From: Chloroflexota bacterium
Lineage (GTDB): Bacteria > Chloroflexota > Anaerolineae > Caldilineales > Caldilineaceae
Assembly: GCA_003577005.1 (NCBI GenBank)
Contig: QEUW01000008.1
Location: 1-53,051 of the forward strand
DNA: 53,051 nt
Direction of reading: 5' to 3'
Part shown: positions 26,602 to 35,854 of the stretch, one piece after another
Layout: each line of letters begins with the position of its first letter
Numbering within the stretch: the first letter of the stretch is position 1
Translations under genes and position numbers: made by a program
Notes under the pieces: generated by a model
What the model was told of the DNA's origin: nothing
The model's database searches: none
What the model saw: the letters and a program-made list of their open reading frames with translations, nothing else

Positions 26602-29600
26602 CTATTGGACTGGCGCAGATGAGGGCGCCAACAGCTCTGCTACATATTCCTGCAAGTGGAGGGTGGCGGCGCGATCGGTGGCTGCTTGACCCATCTGGGC
26701 AGGCAGTGTCGCCGTGGCCGTCGCCAGTAGGCGGCGGGCATTCTTTTTAGTTGTAGATGTGCTTGCAGGGTGCTGTTCGGCCAACGTGAGGAGTTCGATG
26801 GCACGCACCTCATCGCCTTGACGCTGTAGAAGTGCAGCCCAAGTGACCAGGATTTCCAGCATCAGCGGTGCGATCTGCAGTTCGGTGGCAATTGCCAGCG
26901 CCTCGTGTAACTCATCCTGGGCCGTCTGCAACTCATCCATCCCCAGGGCGGCTTGCCCCAACTCACTCAGTGAGAGCGCGACATGATGCTGGTTGCCGAG
27001 CGTACGGCGCAGCGCAAGGCTTTCGCGCAACAGGCGTTGGGCGGTGGCAAAATCCTCGCTCTGCCGCCCAGTTTTGCCCAGGTTGTGCAGGCAATTCGCC
27101 ACACCGATGGAATCTTCCAGTTGCTGGAAAATTGCCAGGCTCTCGGCACTCAACTGTCTGGCTGGCGTCACTTGTCCGGCCTCAAGCAGTGCGTTTGCCA
27201 GATCGTTGCGCGAAAAAGCAGCCCACAGAACGTTGCCGGTCTCCAGGTGGAGATCAATGCTTTCCTGATGGCAGGCCGCGGCCTCTGCCCAGCGCCCCAT
27301 TGCCTGCAGCGTGTACCCCAACGTGCTGAGCGACAGGGCCGTGCCCGTGCGATCACGCATTCTGCGCCGCACGATCAGCGCCTCGTGTACGAGCCGTTCT
27401 GCCTGAGCATAGTCGCCCAACACCGTGGCAATTCGGCCCAGCGCATTGGCGCCATACGCACGCATTCCCTGTTCACCGTCCTTGTCACAGCGTTGAATGC
27501 CTTCTTCGAGCAACGACTGTGCGCGCATGAACGCTGACTGCGCTTCGGCCACCAAGCCCAGCAAGAGCAAACTCATTGCTATCCCCCAGTTGTCTGCCAG
27601 CGCGGTGAAAAGCGTAAGGCTCTCTTGGAGGTAGTCGTGGGCGCGTACATATTGACCATCAAAATACATGGTGGATCCAGCACGTTGCAGGAAAGTGGCC
27701 AGATGAGGCCTGGCTGCAGCGCCAAGCTGGCGCAGTTGGGCAATTCCCGCCCCCAACAGTTCATTCGCCAGGTCCAATTGCCCCAGCAGGGCAGAGAGCC
27801 ATCCTCGCACGCAGAGCAAGTAAGGTATCTGGGTTTCATAGCGGAGCGGTGGATGGAGCGCAACGGGATCATGCGGATAGCCTCCCTCCTGTAACATTTC
27901 CAGTGTGCGGAGACAGAGCGTGGCCCCCTCCTGCGCATACCCGCGCAGATGACAGAAGCGTTCAAACGTCAGCAGCGACCGGTTGATGGTCGCCACCTTG
28001 CCCTGTTGCGCCGCCCAAAGCCAACTGGCGCGCACATTCGCGATGTCGGCGGCAATGGCGTCCAAGACCTCGAACTGCCGGCCAGACTTAATGCCTTTTT
28101 CTAAGCCGCCCAGCCACGCGGTATAGAACTCAGCGTGGCGCTCCTGCACTGCGTGCTGTTCGCCTGCCACTTGTTGCAGCTTCTCGGCCCCAAACTGGCG
28201 CAGTAATTCGTGAATTTCATAGCGCCCCTGCCCAGCCGCATCCTGACCATAGCGCAACAACGACTTATCCACCAGGGCTGATAACTGCAGCAAGGTGGCG
28301 CCGGCCACCGCTTGCGCCGCCTCACGCGTAAAGCCGCCCTCAAAAACGGCGAGCTGCCTGAAGACCGTCCGCTCTTGCTCGCTCAACATCTGCCATGACT
28401 GCTCAAACACCGCGCGCAGGCTGCGGTGCCGTTCGGGGATGTTGCGCAGCGAAGTGGCCAGAAAATCTAGGCTCTGGGCAATCTCCTGGGCGATTTCCCG
28501 GCAGGAGAGAACGCGCAGCCAGGTTGCGGCCAATTCAAGCGCCAATGGCATACCGCCCACCAACTGGCAGATGCGCACAACGTGCGCCCCTGCGGCGTCA
28601 TCAAGCTGAAAGGTGGTCTGGACGCGCCGCGCCCGCTGTATAAAGAGTTGGACCGCCCCATAGGCTGCCAGCGTTTCCAGTTCAACGCCTTGGAGCCCTA
28701 CCGCACTCTGCGGAAAGGCCAGCGCGTCCACATCCATCCCCCATTCTTCCTGCAAGTTGAGCCGCTCACGCGAGGTGACCAACAGCTTCGTGGCAGGTGC
28801 AGCCGCCAGCATTTCACTCAGCAGATCCGCCGCGTCGTGCAACTGTTCAAAGTTGTCCAGCACCAACAACAGGCCTCTTGGGCGCAGATAGTTCAAAAGC
28901 TGCACCTGGCGGTCGGCCGCGCCGCCAAAGGTTAAGGAGAGGGCTTCGGCAATCGCCGACACCACCAATTCGGCAGTGGTGACCGCTGCGAGCGGAACAA
29001 AGAAGAAACCGTCGACAAAGGGTGGCGTGCTACCTGCCGCCACGGGTGCTTCAAGCAGCGACTGGGCGGCGGCCAGGGCCAGACGGGTTTTGCCGATACC
29101 GCCCGGTCCGCTCAACGTCACCAGGCGACAGTCTGGCTCGTTGCAGAGCAAGCGACGGATCTCCAGCACTTCTTCCACACGGCCAACAAAGGAGGTCGTC
29201 TGCGGCGGCAGGTTGTGAGTGGGTAAAGGGGAGACAGGCTGCGCTTGTGGTTCCAGGTGCTGCGTCTGGCGTTCCGTGTCAGCACGCTTGCGCGCTGAAT
29301 CTGACTGTGGACCCGTGACTTCGGATACAGGATGGGTCTTGTGCGGGAGGGCCAATCGTCTGGCTTTAATCGTGCCATATAGCTGTACTGTCTCCGCTTC
29401 GGGCGGAGCATCCAGTTCTTCCTCTAACAGGCGGACACATTCGTCATATTGGCGCAGGGCTGCGGCCTGTTGGCCCGACCAGGCATAAAGCTGCATCAAC
29501 GTGCGGTGGGCCGGTTCGTGCAACGGGTCGAGCGCCAGCCGGCGGCGGGCGTAGTCAATGGCGGTCGGATAGTCCGCCTGTTCTGTATGCTGCTGGACCA

Positions 29601-30084
29601 GCTTCTCCAGGGCCTGCGCGTATTTTTGGCGATAGTTCTCCGCCTGGAAGAATTGCCATTCGTCAAACTGCGGGCTATCAGACAGGGAGAAGCCGCTGAG
29701 AAAGTCGCCCCGATAGAGAGCAATCGCTTTTTTTGTTGCTTCTTGTGCGTCTGCCGCCCTGACCTCGACCAACTGTTGAAAATCGTGAACATCCACCCAC
29801 GGTGCAGCATTCCGGTTCAGAGCAATCGTATCGCGATAAATGACGAACCATTGCTTACCAATGGCTTTGGTTAGCAACGTGAGGTCACGCCGCAAGGCCT
29901 TGCGCGCCTGACTCTGACCGGAATCAGGCCAGAGCAGCGTGGCAACGGCATCGCGGCTTTGGGGATGGTTCGTAACGGCCAGGTAGACTAGCAGCGCCAG
30001 GGTTGTGCGTCGGCCCAGGTCAACCGGTGTTCCGTTCAACAGTACCCGGGGCGCTCCCAGATAATAGAGATGCAAGGTGGACAT
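26602..30084 (-). CDS. BTAD (SARP-type) STAND transcriptional regulator 1
   Basis: This 1160-residue regulator has three parts. An N-terminal winged-helix-like segment and BTAD domain span about 1-245 (YYLGAPRVLLNGTPVDLG, ALYRGDFLSGFSL, RLALDPLHEPAHRTLMQLYA). The NB-ARC ATPase has Walker [10 protein letters not shown] at 326-334, Walker [10 protein letters not shown] at 405-413 and TSRERLNLQEEWG. A long TPR array fills the C-terminal half. BTAD proteins activate transcription by binding direct repeats upstream of -10 boxes. Its surroundings carry two such arrays with the same (T/G)GGAGCG heptamer, one before the MFS operon (23869) and one divergent from this gene (30249), so it probably controls both. 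The start at 30084 follows a weak AGGACG site; an in-frame start 33 bases upstream is possible. Confidence 0.9.
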   Translation of the reverse strand: MSTLHLYYLGAPRVLLNGTPVDLGRRTTLALLVYLAVTNHPQSRDAVATLLWPDSGQSQARKALRRDLTLLTKAIGKQWFVIYRDTIALNRNAAPWVDVHDFQQLVEVRAADAQEATKKAIALYRGDFLSGFSLSDSPQFDEWQFFQAENYRQKYAQALEKLVQQHTEQADYPTAIDYARRRLALDPLHEPAHRTLMQLYAWSGQQAAALRQYDECVRLLEEELDAPPEAETVQLYGTIKARRLALPHKTHPVSEVTGPQSDSARKRADTERQTQHLEPQAQPVSPLPTHNLPPQTTSFVGRVEEVLEIRRLLCNEPDCRLVTLSGPGGIGKTRLALAAAQSLLEAPVAAGSTPPFVDGFFFVPLAAVTTAELVVSAIAEALSLTFGGAADRQVQLLNYLRPRGLLLVLDNFEQLHDAADLLSEMLAAAPATKLLVTSRERLNLQEEWGMDVDALAFPQSAVGLQGVELETLAAYGAVQLFIQRARRVQTTFQLDDAAGAHVVRICQLVGGMPLALELAATWLRVLSCREIAQEIAQSLDFLATSLRNIPERHRSLRAVFEQSWQMLSEQERTVFRQLAVFEGGFTREAAQAVAGATLLQLSALVDKSLLRYGQDAAGQGRYEIHELLRQFGAEKLQQVAGEQHAVQERHAEFYTAWLGGLEKGIKSGRQFEVLDAIAADIANVRASWLWAAQQGKVATINRSLLTFERFCHLRGYAQEGATLCLRTLEMLQEGGYPHDPVALHPPLRYETQIPYLLCVRGWLSALLGQLDLANELLGAGIAQLRQLGAAARPHLATFLQRAGSTMYFDGQYVRAHDYLQESLTLFTALADNWGIAMSLLLLGLVAEAQSAFMRAQSLLEEGIQRCDKDGEQGMRAYGANALGRIATVLGDYAQAERLVHEALIVRRRMRDRTGTALSLSTLGYTLQAMGRWAEAAACHQESIDLHLETGNVLWAAFSRNDLANALLEAGQVTPARQLSAESLAIFQQLEDSIGVANCLHNLGKTGRQSEDFATAQRLLRESLALRRTLGNQHHVALSLSELGQAALGMDELQTAQDELHEALAIATELQIAPLMLEILVTWAALLQRQGDEVRAIELLTLAEQHPASTSTTKKNARRLLATATATLPAQMGQAATDRAATLHLQEYVAELLAPSSAPVQ

Positions 30085-30202
30085 GCATGAAACGTCCTGT
30101 CGGCTCGTGCTGGGCAAAAAGACGGCATCATCTCCCCACTGTACTCACTAGAGAGCGCTGTGCTGCGAGTAGGGAGATAAGTCGAAGATCAAGAGCTTCT
30201 TT

Positions 30203-30231
30203 ATTGTAATGCAACCAGGCAAAAAGACCAA
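30203..30231 (-). promoter_or_regulatory. Probable promoter of BTAD-STAND gene 1
   Basis: TTGGTC (30226-30231) and TACAAT (30203-30208) are 17 bases apart on the minus strand, about 120 bases upstream of the start codon. The class B repeat array at 30249-30300 lies just upstream of this -35 box, so one array could serve both directions. Confidence 0.6.
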
Positions 30232-30248
30232 GCGTTTTTCAGAACTTG

Positions 30249-30315
30249 GGGAGCGCTTGGGGAGCGCGTTTGGAGCCTTGGGCGGAACGTTTTGGGAGCG
30301 CCCCATCCTTATCTT
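30249..30315 (+). promoter_or_regulatory. Class B promoter divergent from BTAD-STAND gene 1
   Basis: Five heptamers lie in direct repeat: GGGAGCG at 30249 and 30260, TGGAGCC at 30271, CGGAACG at 30283 and GGGAGCG at 30294. The periods are 11, 11, 12 and 11. Nine bases later is TATCTT (30310-30315). The next plus-strand gene starts only at 30637, leaving a leader of about 315 bases. The heptamer matches the array before the MFS operon. Confidence 0.7.
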
Positions 30316-30416
30316 GAGAACAGGCGGACAAAGGCCCAAACATCAACGGATCGAAGCTCGCTATCAACAAATTCACAAGGTGGCGATGTATTGGTGGGCA
30401 ACGATACTAAGCTCTG

Positions 30417-30473
30417 TTTGAAAACCAGAGTTACTTGAAGGGGTGAACATCTTCGTAAAGTCCGGTTTTCAAA
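30417..30473. repeat. Inverted repeat in the long leader of the ABM-like gene
   Basis: TTTGAAAACC (30417-30426) and GGTTTTCAAA (30464-30473) form a perfect 10-bp inverted repeat around 37 bases, inside the leader between the class B promoter and the gene at 30637. It could fold in RNA or be a protein site. Confidence 0.5.
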
Positions 30474-30636
30474 GCAACCGCAGTAGAGAAGCAAATTTAG
30501 TACTTCGTTGATGGTTCTATCGCAGCTCGTTTCGCGAATACCGTCCTAGCAGTGCCGCTGGCGGCGGCTTATGAAATCGGCTTTTTCCTCGTTCAACTTG
30601 CTGTTTCCGCTCCCATTTCCAGAAAGGAACAACCTC

Positions 30637-30930
30637 ATGTATGCAGCAGTTCGTTTTTACAAGGTAAAACCAGGTTCAACTGATGTGATCACGCAGCGTG
30701 CTCAAGAAGGCTTTGTGCCACTGATCAGTAGTTTGCCGGGATTTGTGGCCTACTACGGTGTGATCGGCGAGAACGATACCGTGGTTACCGTCAGCATCTT
30801 TGCTGATCAAGCCGGCGAAGAAGAATCGACGCGGCAAGCAGCGGGCTGGGTCAAACGAAATCTGGCCCAGTATGTAGAGGGCGCACCTGAGATCGTGGCG
30901 GGCCAAGTCGCCTGGCACACGGAAAAGTAG
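30637..30930 (+). CDS. Small ABM-like ferredoxin-fold protein
   Basis: This 97-residue protein has the size and pattern of the antibiotic-biosynthesis-monooxygenase-like, dimeric alpha/beta barrel proteins: MYAAVRFYKVKPGSTDVITQ, then LPGFVAYYGVI, TVVTVSIFADQAGEEESTRQ and a C-terminal EIVAGQVAWH strand. Such proteins oxidise small aromatic or quinone-like compounds or bind haem, but no signature residue decides this. The ATG at 30637 follows AAAGGAAC; a longer in-frame start at 30571 has no ribosome site. It is driven by the class B promoter at 30310 through a long leader and followed by a strong terminator, so it is monocistronic. Confidence 0.8.
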   Translation: MYAAVRFYKVKPGSTDVITQRAQEGFVPLISSLPGFVAYYGVIGENDTVVTVSIFADQAGEEESTRQAAGWVKRNLAQYVEGAPEIVAGQVAWHTEK

Positions 30931-30992
30931 ATGGTGTGCTAGGCGATTTCAGCAAGGGTTGTGTTTTTCGTACGTGTAGTGGTTGGCGATCA

Positions 30993-31027
30993 GCAGGGCG
31001 CTACCCAATGGCAGCGCCCTGCTTTTT
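30993..31027 (+). terminator. Rho-independent terminator of the ABM-like gene
   Basis: GCAGGGCGCT pairs with AGCGCCCTGC around a ten-base loop and is followed by TTTTT. It lies about 60 bases after the stop codon. Confidence 0.92.
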
Positions 31028-31059
31028 GTCTATGGTCCCTCATATCTCCCGGTTGAACC

Positions 31060-31280
31060 CGCGACCACATTGGTGCATAAGCCCATAACAAAACAACAAG
31101 GCCAACAGTTTTCTCCTGTTGACCCTGTTATATGAGGTATTCAATTAGGCCTATAGTGCGGACCCGACGAGAATCGATCGCGCACATGGCACCGTCGAGT
31201 GGTGAGTCTGCCAAAGCATATTGTAAAGTCACATTTGGTGTAAGTGGCTTTCTGCGCATAGACAGTGTATTTGGACGATC
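31060..31280 (-). repeat. Structured repeat, copy C (hairpin 31095-31129)
   Basis: On the minus strand the hairpin is AACAGGGTCAACAG with CTGTTGGCCTTGTT, followed by GTTTTGTTATGGGC. Two positions form G-U pairs that would be A-C mismatches on the other strand. The flank matches copy D over about 200 bases (AAGCATAT, GACTCAC, CATGTGCGCG). It lies between two plus-strand genes, so it cannot be the terminator of either. Confidence 0.75.
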
Positions 31281-31531
31281 CTATGCACTGATACGAGGGG
31301 ATTCCTTGGGTGGCCCGTAGTCAAAGTTTCCCCAGCGCCCAATCATGCAGTCAACTGAAAGACGACAGGCTAACGGTTGGCATCAGCAGCAGTCGAGCAT
31401 GACGCCGCATAGCGTGTCGTAATAGCGTATTTTGCAACGCTTGGATCTGCTGCCGCAGACGCATCGGGGAGCTCCCAGGAGATACCCGCAAACAAGGTTG
31501 CACTCTGCAGACGGCATCATTCAATAGGCGG
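31281..31531. other. Non-coding stretch before BTAD-STAND gene 2
   Basis: This stretch has no supported gene. A 37-codon minus-strand frame (MRLRQQIQALQNTLLRHAMR start) has helical character but no ribosome site or family pattern. Confidence 0.4.
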
Positions 31532-31560
31532 TTGCCGTTTCACTCTTTGAGTGCTACAAT
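31532..31560 (+). promoter_or_regulatory. Probable promoter of BTAD-STAND gene 2
   Basis: TTGCCG (31532-31537) and TACAAT (31555-31560) are 17 bases apart. The leader to the start at 31795 would be about 225 bases with no supported gene. Confidence 0.55.
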
Positions 31561-31794
31561 AGCCATACTTGTTACCTGCCTTCCGTTGCTTGGATGATCG
31601 ACACCGCGTGACCTAAATCCATAGACCGACGACTTTTGCCTGACAAAAGCCCCGGTCAACAGTGATGAGGCAGCCGCTCCACCTCCGCCGCCCTTCTCGG
31701 CATCGCTCCTTTTACGGTTGTCTAGTCCTTGAGTCACCTACTCATGTGCTGTTGCTATTGTCACTTTGCTTCACCATGAAGCATGAGGGAGGCT

Positions 31795-34700
31795 ATGCTC
31801 AGCTTAAAAGTGTTTTTGCTGGGTTCTCCACGCATCGAGTGTGCTGGCACGCTGGTGGCAATCAGACGGCGCAAAGCCCTGGCCCTCCTGGCCTATCTGG
31901 CCGTCGCCGGTCAGCCTCAGCGCCGGGACACGGTGGCAACATTGTTGTGGCCGGAAAGCACGCAAGCTTCGGCCCGCCAGGCGCTCCGCCGGCACCTATC
32001 GGACCTCAATCTGGCCCTGGGCGGCGGCTGGATCGATGCCAACCGTGAAAGCGTGGGGCTGCGTCCCGGTTTCTGGCTGGATGTAGCGCAGTTTCAGCGC
32101 CATTTGGATGAATGCACCTCCACCCCAGCTAGCTGTCCCACCCAACTGGTGGAAGCGGTAGCGCTCTATCGGGATGATTTTCTGACCGGGTTCACCCTCT
32201 CAGACGCCCCCGCCTTTGATGACTGGCAGTCTTTCCAAACCGAGACGCTGCGACAAGCCTGCGGTTCGGTGCTCGAACGGCTGGCCCAGTTGCTCGCTGA
32301 CCAGGGCGACGCCGAAGCGGCTATCGCCCATATCCGTCGCCGGCTGACCCTCGACCCGCTGCACGAACCGGCCCATCGCCAATTGATGCAGCTTTACGCC
32401 CAGGCCGGTCAGCAGGCCGCCGCCTTACGCCAGTATGAACGCTGTTGCGAGCTTTTGAACGAAGAATTGGGCGTACCGCCTGCGCCGGAAACCACGCTGC
32501 TTTACGAACAGATTCGCAAGCGAAAGATGGCGCCAGTCGCTATCGCTGCGGCGCAACCACCACCGCCGAGCTTTGTACGCTCACCCCGCCACAATTTACC
32601 CACCCAAACAAGCCCGTTTATCGGGCGGGAGCAGGAGTTGGCCGACATCCAGCGGTTGCTGCGAGAGGAACCCGATTGCCGGCTGCTCAACCTCTTTGGC
32701 CCCGGTGGGATCGGCAAGACGCGCCTGGCCCTGACCCTCGCCGCCCAATCCCTGGACGCCTTTGCCGATGGCGTTTTCTTCGTCTCGCTGGCGCCGGTGA
32801 GTGAGGTGGCGTATATCGTGCCCGCCATCGCCGAAGCGCTCCACTTCACCTTCTACGGCCAGAGCGACCCCAAAACGCAACTGCTCGCCTATCTGAGCCA
32901 GAAACAGTTGCTGCTCATCGTTGACAACATGGAACATCTGCTGGCCGGCGCTGACCTGCTTTCCGACATCGTGAGCCAGGCGCCGGGCGTGACCTTGCTG
33001 ACCACCTCGCGCGAACGGTTGCACTTGCAGGAGGAGTGGGTCTATGAGGTGCAGGGCTTGCCCTTTCCGGCAGCTGGCGGCGAGGCCGCGGCAAACGTTG
33101 ACGCCTATCCTGCTGTCCGGCTCTTTCTGCAACGCGCCCGCCAGAGCCGGGCCACGTTTGCCCCGGCGAGTGACGAGCTCGTGGAGATCGTGCGCATCTG
33201 CCAACTGGTGGAAGGGATGCCGTTGGGGCTGGAATTGGCGGCGCCCTGGATTCGCAGCTTGAGTTGCCGGGAGATCGCCGCCGAGATCGAACGCAGTCTC
33301 GATTTTCTGACCACACCGCTGCGCAACGCACCGGAGCGCCACCGTAGCCTGCGGGTCGTCTTCGAGCAGGCGTGGGGGCGGCTGTCGCAGGCCGAACAAG
33401 CTGTCCTCATGCGTTTGTCGGTCTTTCGCGGCGGCTGTACGCGGGAAGCGGCCGAAGCCGTGGCGGGCGCCACCCTGCCTCTGCTGTCATCACTGGTGGA
33501 CAAAGCCCTGGTGCGGCGCACCAACCTGGGTCGTTATGAACTGCATGAGTTGATTCGCCAATTCGCCGAGGCGCAGTTGCAGATCATCCCCTACTCAGTC
33601 GAGCAAACACGGCAGCGCCATCAGGAATACTTCATCACCTTTCTAGAAAGACGCACCGCTGGTGTTAAAGGGGGTAGACAGAGGGACACAGTGGCTGAGA
33701 TCAAGGCCGATATAGACAATGTGCGGCTGGCCTGGCGACGGGCGGTGGCGAAATGGGATGCACTGGCGATTGAACGCGCGGCGGAGTGCCTCTTCGTCTT
33801 TTATCTGTACAGCAGCGGCCACTATGAGGGATATACCGCGTTTCAACAGGCGGCACATGTCTTTCTTGTCGATACAGACCCATCGGTAGAAGATGGCTCA
33901 TCGGGCGTACCCGTTGTCTGGGATAAGCAGGAGAATTTGACGGCTTTTCTACTGGCCGGACAAGGCTATTTTCTGGGGCGGACGCATGATGCCGTTGCGG
34001 GCCAGACCTTGGTGGAACGGGCCTTAGCCCTGCTGCGCCATTCTGGAGCAGTAGATCGACGTAAGGAAGGATTTGCCCTGTTGTGGTTAGGCTGGATGTT
34101 CCTTCTTCAAGGCAGACCTGAGAAAGCTCTAGAGTGGGTTGAGCCAGCGTTGGCGGCACTGACCGAAACAGGCGACTGCTGGGCCGAAGGATGGCTCTTA
34201 ATTCTGTGGGCTAACGCCCTGAGCGAGGCACATCCGCTAGAGGCCGAAGCAGTCTATCAGCGCGGTCTTGACGTGTGCCGGCGAAGCGGTGATTTGAACA
34301 TGCTCGGCTACACCAGCCAAATGCGCAGCATCGCGAATGTCAGTCTGGGACGGTACGCTCAGGCCCAACAATATATCGACGAGGCACTCAAGGCCTTCGA
34401 GGTCGTGGGCAATCTGCTCGGTTTGGGCTATTGCCTACAAAGACGAGGCGAACTTGCCGTTTTTCTGGGTGAGTATCGACAAGCTATCCAAGCCGGCCAG
34501 CAAGCTATCGCCATTTTCGATGAGGTCCGGACCGAAAAGAATGTGCTCTCAACTCAGATTAATCTTGCCCGGGCGCACCGGCTGGAAGGGAATCATGACC
34601 AGGCCGAACAACTATTCCGGCAGTTGTTGCAAAGGCTCGCAGCCCGAAATGATCAATGGGAACTGGCCCACTGTCTGCTCGGTCTTGGCTGCCTGGCCTA

Positions 34701-35154
34701 TGACCAGGATAGGCTGCACGAGGCGGAAGAATATCTGCAGCAGGCCCTGGCGCAGTACCGGCAACTGGGTTTGGAGGTGCGGGTGGCGGACGTGTTGTGC
34801 CATTTGGCGCTGGTGATGCTCGCCTCTGGACAGCATCGTTACGCCGAGGCCAGGGAGACCTTCCGGCAAGCCCTTGAACTGGCGATCAAGCATCAACTAG
34901 CGCCCATCGCGCTTGATATCTTTGTCGGTGTAGCCCGGCTCCGCGCGCTGGCTGGTGCGATAGAACAGGCGATCGATCTCCTCACCCTGGCCGCACTGCA
35001 TGAGGCCAGCACCTTTGCGACGCGCAAGCATGCCCGCCAATTCCTGGCCGAACAGACGGGCCATTTGCGCCCCGAAGCGAACCAGCCATTTCAGGCTCAC
35101 GGGGTGCAGCTCGATTGGCAGCAGGCCGCCCGACAATTGGTTGAGGAATTGTGA
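31795..35154 (+). CDS. BTAD (SARP-type) STAND transcriptional regulator 2
   Basis: This 1119-residue paralogue of the regulator at 26602-30084 has the same plan. The BTAD region is about 1-245 (VFLLGSPRIECAGTLVAIRR, ALYRDDFLTGFTLSDAPAF, RLTLDPLHEPAHRQLMQLYA). The ATPase has Walker [10 protein letters not shown] at 302-310 and Walker B LLLIVDNME near 372-380, where the usual DNFE is DNME. A TPR array runs to the end. The start is uncertain: ATG at 31795 begins at the conserved segment but the AGGGAGG site is very close, while ATG at 31783 adds four residues. The SnoaL-like gene lies convergent downstream and is a candidate target. I found no clear heptamer array upstream. Confidence 0.9.
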   Translation: MLSLKVFLLGSPRIECAGTLVAIRRRKALALLAYLAVAGQPQRRDTVATLLWPESTQASARQALRRHLSDLNLALGGGWIDANRESVGLRPGFWLDVAQFQRHLDECTSTPASCPTQLVEAVALYRDDFLTGFTLSDAPAFDDWQSFQTETLRQACGSVLERLAQLLADQGDAEAAIAHIRRRLTLDPLHEPAHRQLMQLYAQAGQQAAALRQYERCCELLNEELGVPPAPETTLLYEQIRKRKMAPVAIAAAQPPPPSFVRSPRHNLPTQTSPFIGREQELADIQRLLREEPDCRLLNLFGPGGIGKTRLALTLAAQSLDAFADGVFFVSLAPVSEVAYIVPAIAEALHFTFYGQSDPKTQLLAYLSQKQLLLIVDNMEHLLAGADLLSDIVSQAPGVTLLTTSRERLHLQEEWVYEVQGLPFPAAGGEAAANVDAYPAVRLFLQRARQSRATFAPASDELVEIVRICQLVEGMPLGLELAAPWIRSLSCREIAAEIERSLDFLTTPLRNAPERHRSLRVVFEQAWGRLSQAEQAVLMRLSVFRGGCTREAAEAVAGATLPLLSSLVDKALVRRTNLGRYELHELIRQFAEAQLQIIPYSVEQTRQRHQEYFITFLERRTAGVKGGRQRDTVAEIKADIDNVRLAWRRAVAKWDALAIERAAECLFVFYLYSSGHYEGYTAFQQAAHVFLVDTDPSVEDGSSGVPVVWDKQENLTAFLLAGQGYFLGRTHDAVAGQTLVERALALLRHSGAVDRRKEGFALLWLGWMFLLQGRPEKALEWVEPALAALTETGDCWAEGWLLILWANALSEAHPLEAEAVYQRGLDVCRRSGDLNMLGYTSQMRSIANVSLGRYAQAQQYIDEALKAFEVVGNLLGLGYCLQRRGELAVFLGEYRQAIQAGQQAIAIFDEVRTEKNVLSTQINLARAHRLEGNHDQAEQLFRQLLQRLAARNDQWELAHCLLGLGCLAYDQDRLHEAEEYLQQALAQYRQLGLEVRVADVLCHLALVMLASGQHRYAEARETFRQALELAIKHQLAPIALDIFVGVARLRALAGAIEQAIDLLTLAALHEASTFATRKHARQFLAEQTGHLRPEANQPFQAHGVQLDWQQAARQLVEEL

Positions 35155-35282
35155 GCCGAGTTGGCCGAGAATGGGGCGAGTTCAGCCCCTTGAATCTCAT
35201 CAACTTGCCTGGCTTCACGAACCTTCATGACGGCTCTACCCCTTCTCCACGCCAAGCGACTCACACAGCACTGTGAAGAGGA

Positions 35283-35702
35283 CTAAATCCAGCCCAGTTC
35301 TCTCATAGCCCAGGGCGCATTCCACACCTTGACCATGCGCTCGATTTTGTTCTCGTCATTCATGGTCAAGAAATAGACGTAGTGGGAATGCGTTTCTTTG
35401 TGGGTCGGCGGCACGGGACCTCCTTCTCCAGTGTGCTTCGCATGATAGGTGGCAAAGAAAATGGCCGTCCTGGTCTCTTCATCATAGGCGGCGGCATGGA
35501 GGTCATAGGTGGCGCCGGGCGCGGTGACCGTCGCCAGGCCATACATCCAGTCGCAGTAGGCTTCGACCGTCTTTACCTCCGCCAGCGGCTCGCTCTGTGC
35601 GGTGAAGGTGGCGCCCTCGGCCACGTACGGTTGGCAGCCTGCCCAGCCTTCTGGAGCTTCGCAGGCAGCAAAAAACTTCGTTGCGTTTTCGAATGCAGTC
35701 AT
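35283..35702 (-). CDS. SnoaL-like small protein, copy 2
   Basis: This 139-residue protein (MTAFENATKFFAACEAPEGW start) is nearly identical to the one at 15317-15736, down to the WNAPWAMRELGW ending. The ATG follows AAAGGAGAGACC. Unlike copy 1, no class A element lies upstream, so the coding sequence was duplicated into a different regulatory setting. It is convergent with BTAD-STAND gene 2 and lies downstream of the NmrA-like gene on the same strand, 150 bases away. It is a predicted small-molecule-binding or cyclase-like NTF2 fold; the substrate is unknown. Confidence 0.88.
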   Translation of the reverse strand: MTAFENATKFFAACEAPEGWAGCQPYVAEGATFTAQSEPLAEVKTVEAYCDWMYGLATVTAPGATYDLHAAAYDEETRTAIFFATYHAKHTGEGGPVPPTHKETHSHYVYFLTMNDENKIERMVKVWNAPWAMRELGWI

Positions 35703-35854
35703 GGTCTCTCCTTTGCAGGTTTTATTGGCGTTTCAAACTTGCTCACACAATGCTCTCTTTCAGCGTCTCCTATGACCCTTCTTCACATTGGCCCAACGCA
35801 CTCTACTGAACCGTTAGGGCGCAAAAGCTCCACGAAATGAGTTGTCTGGCGCCT

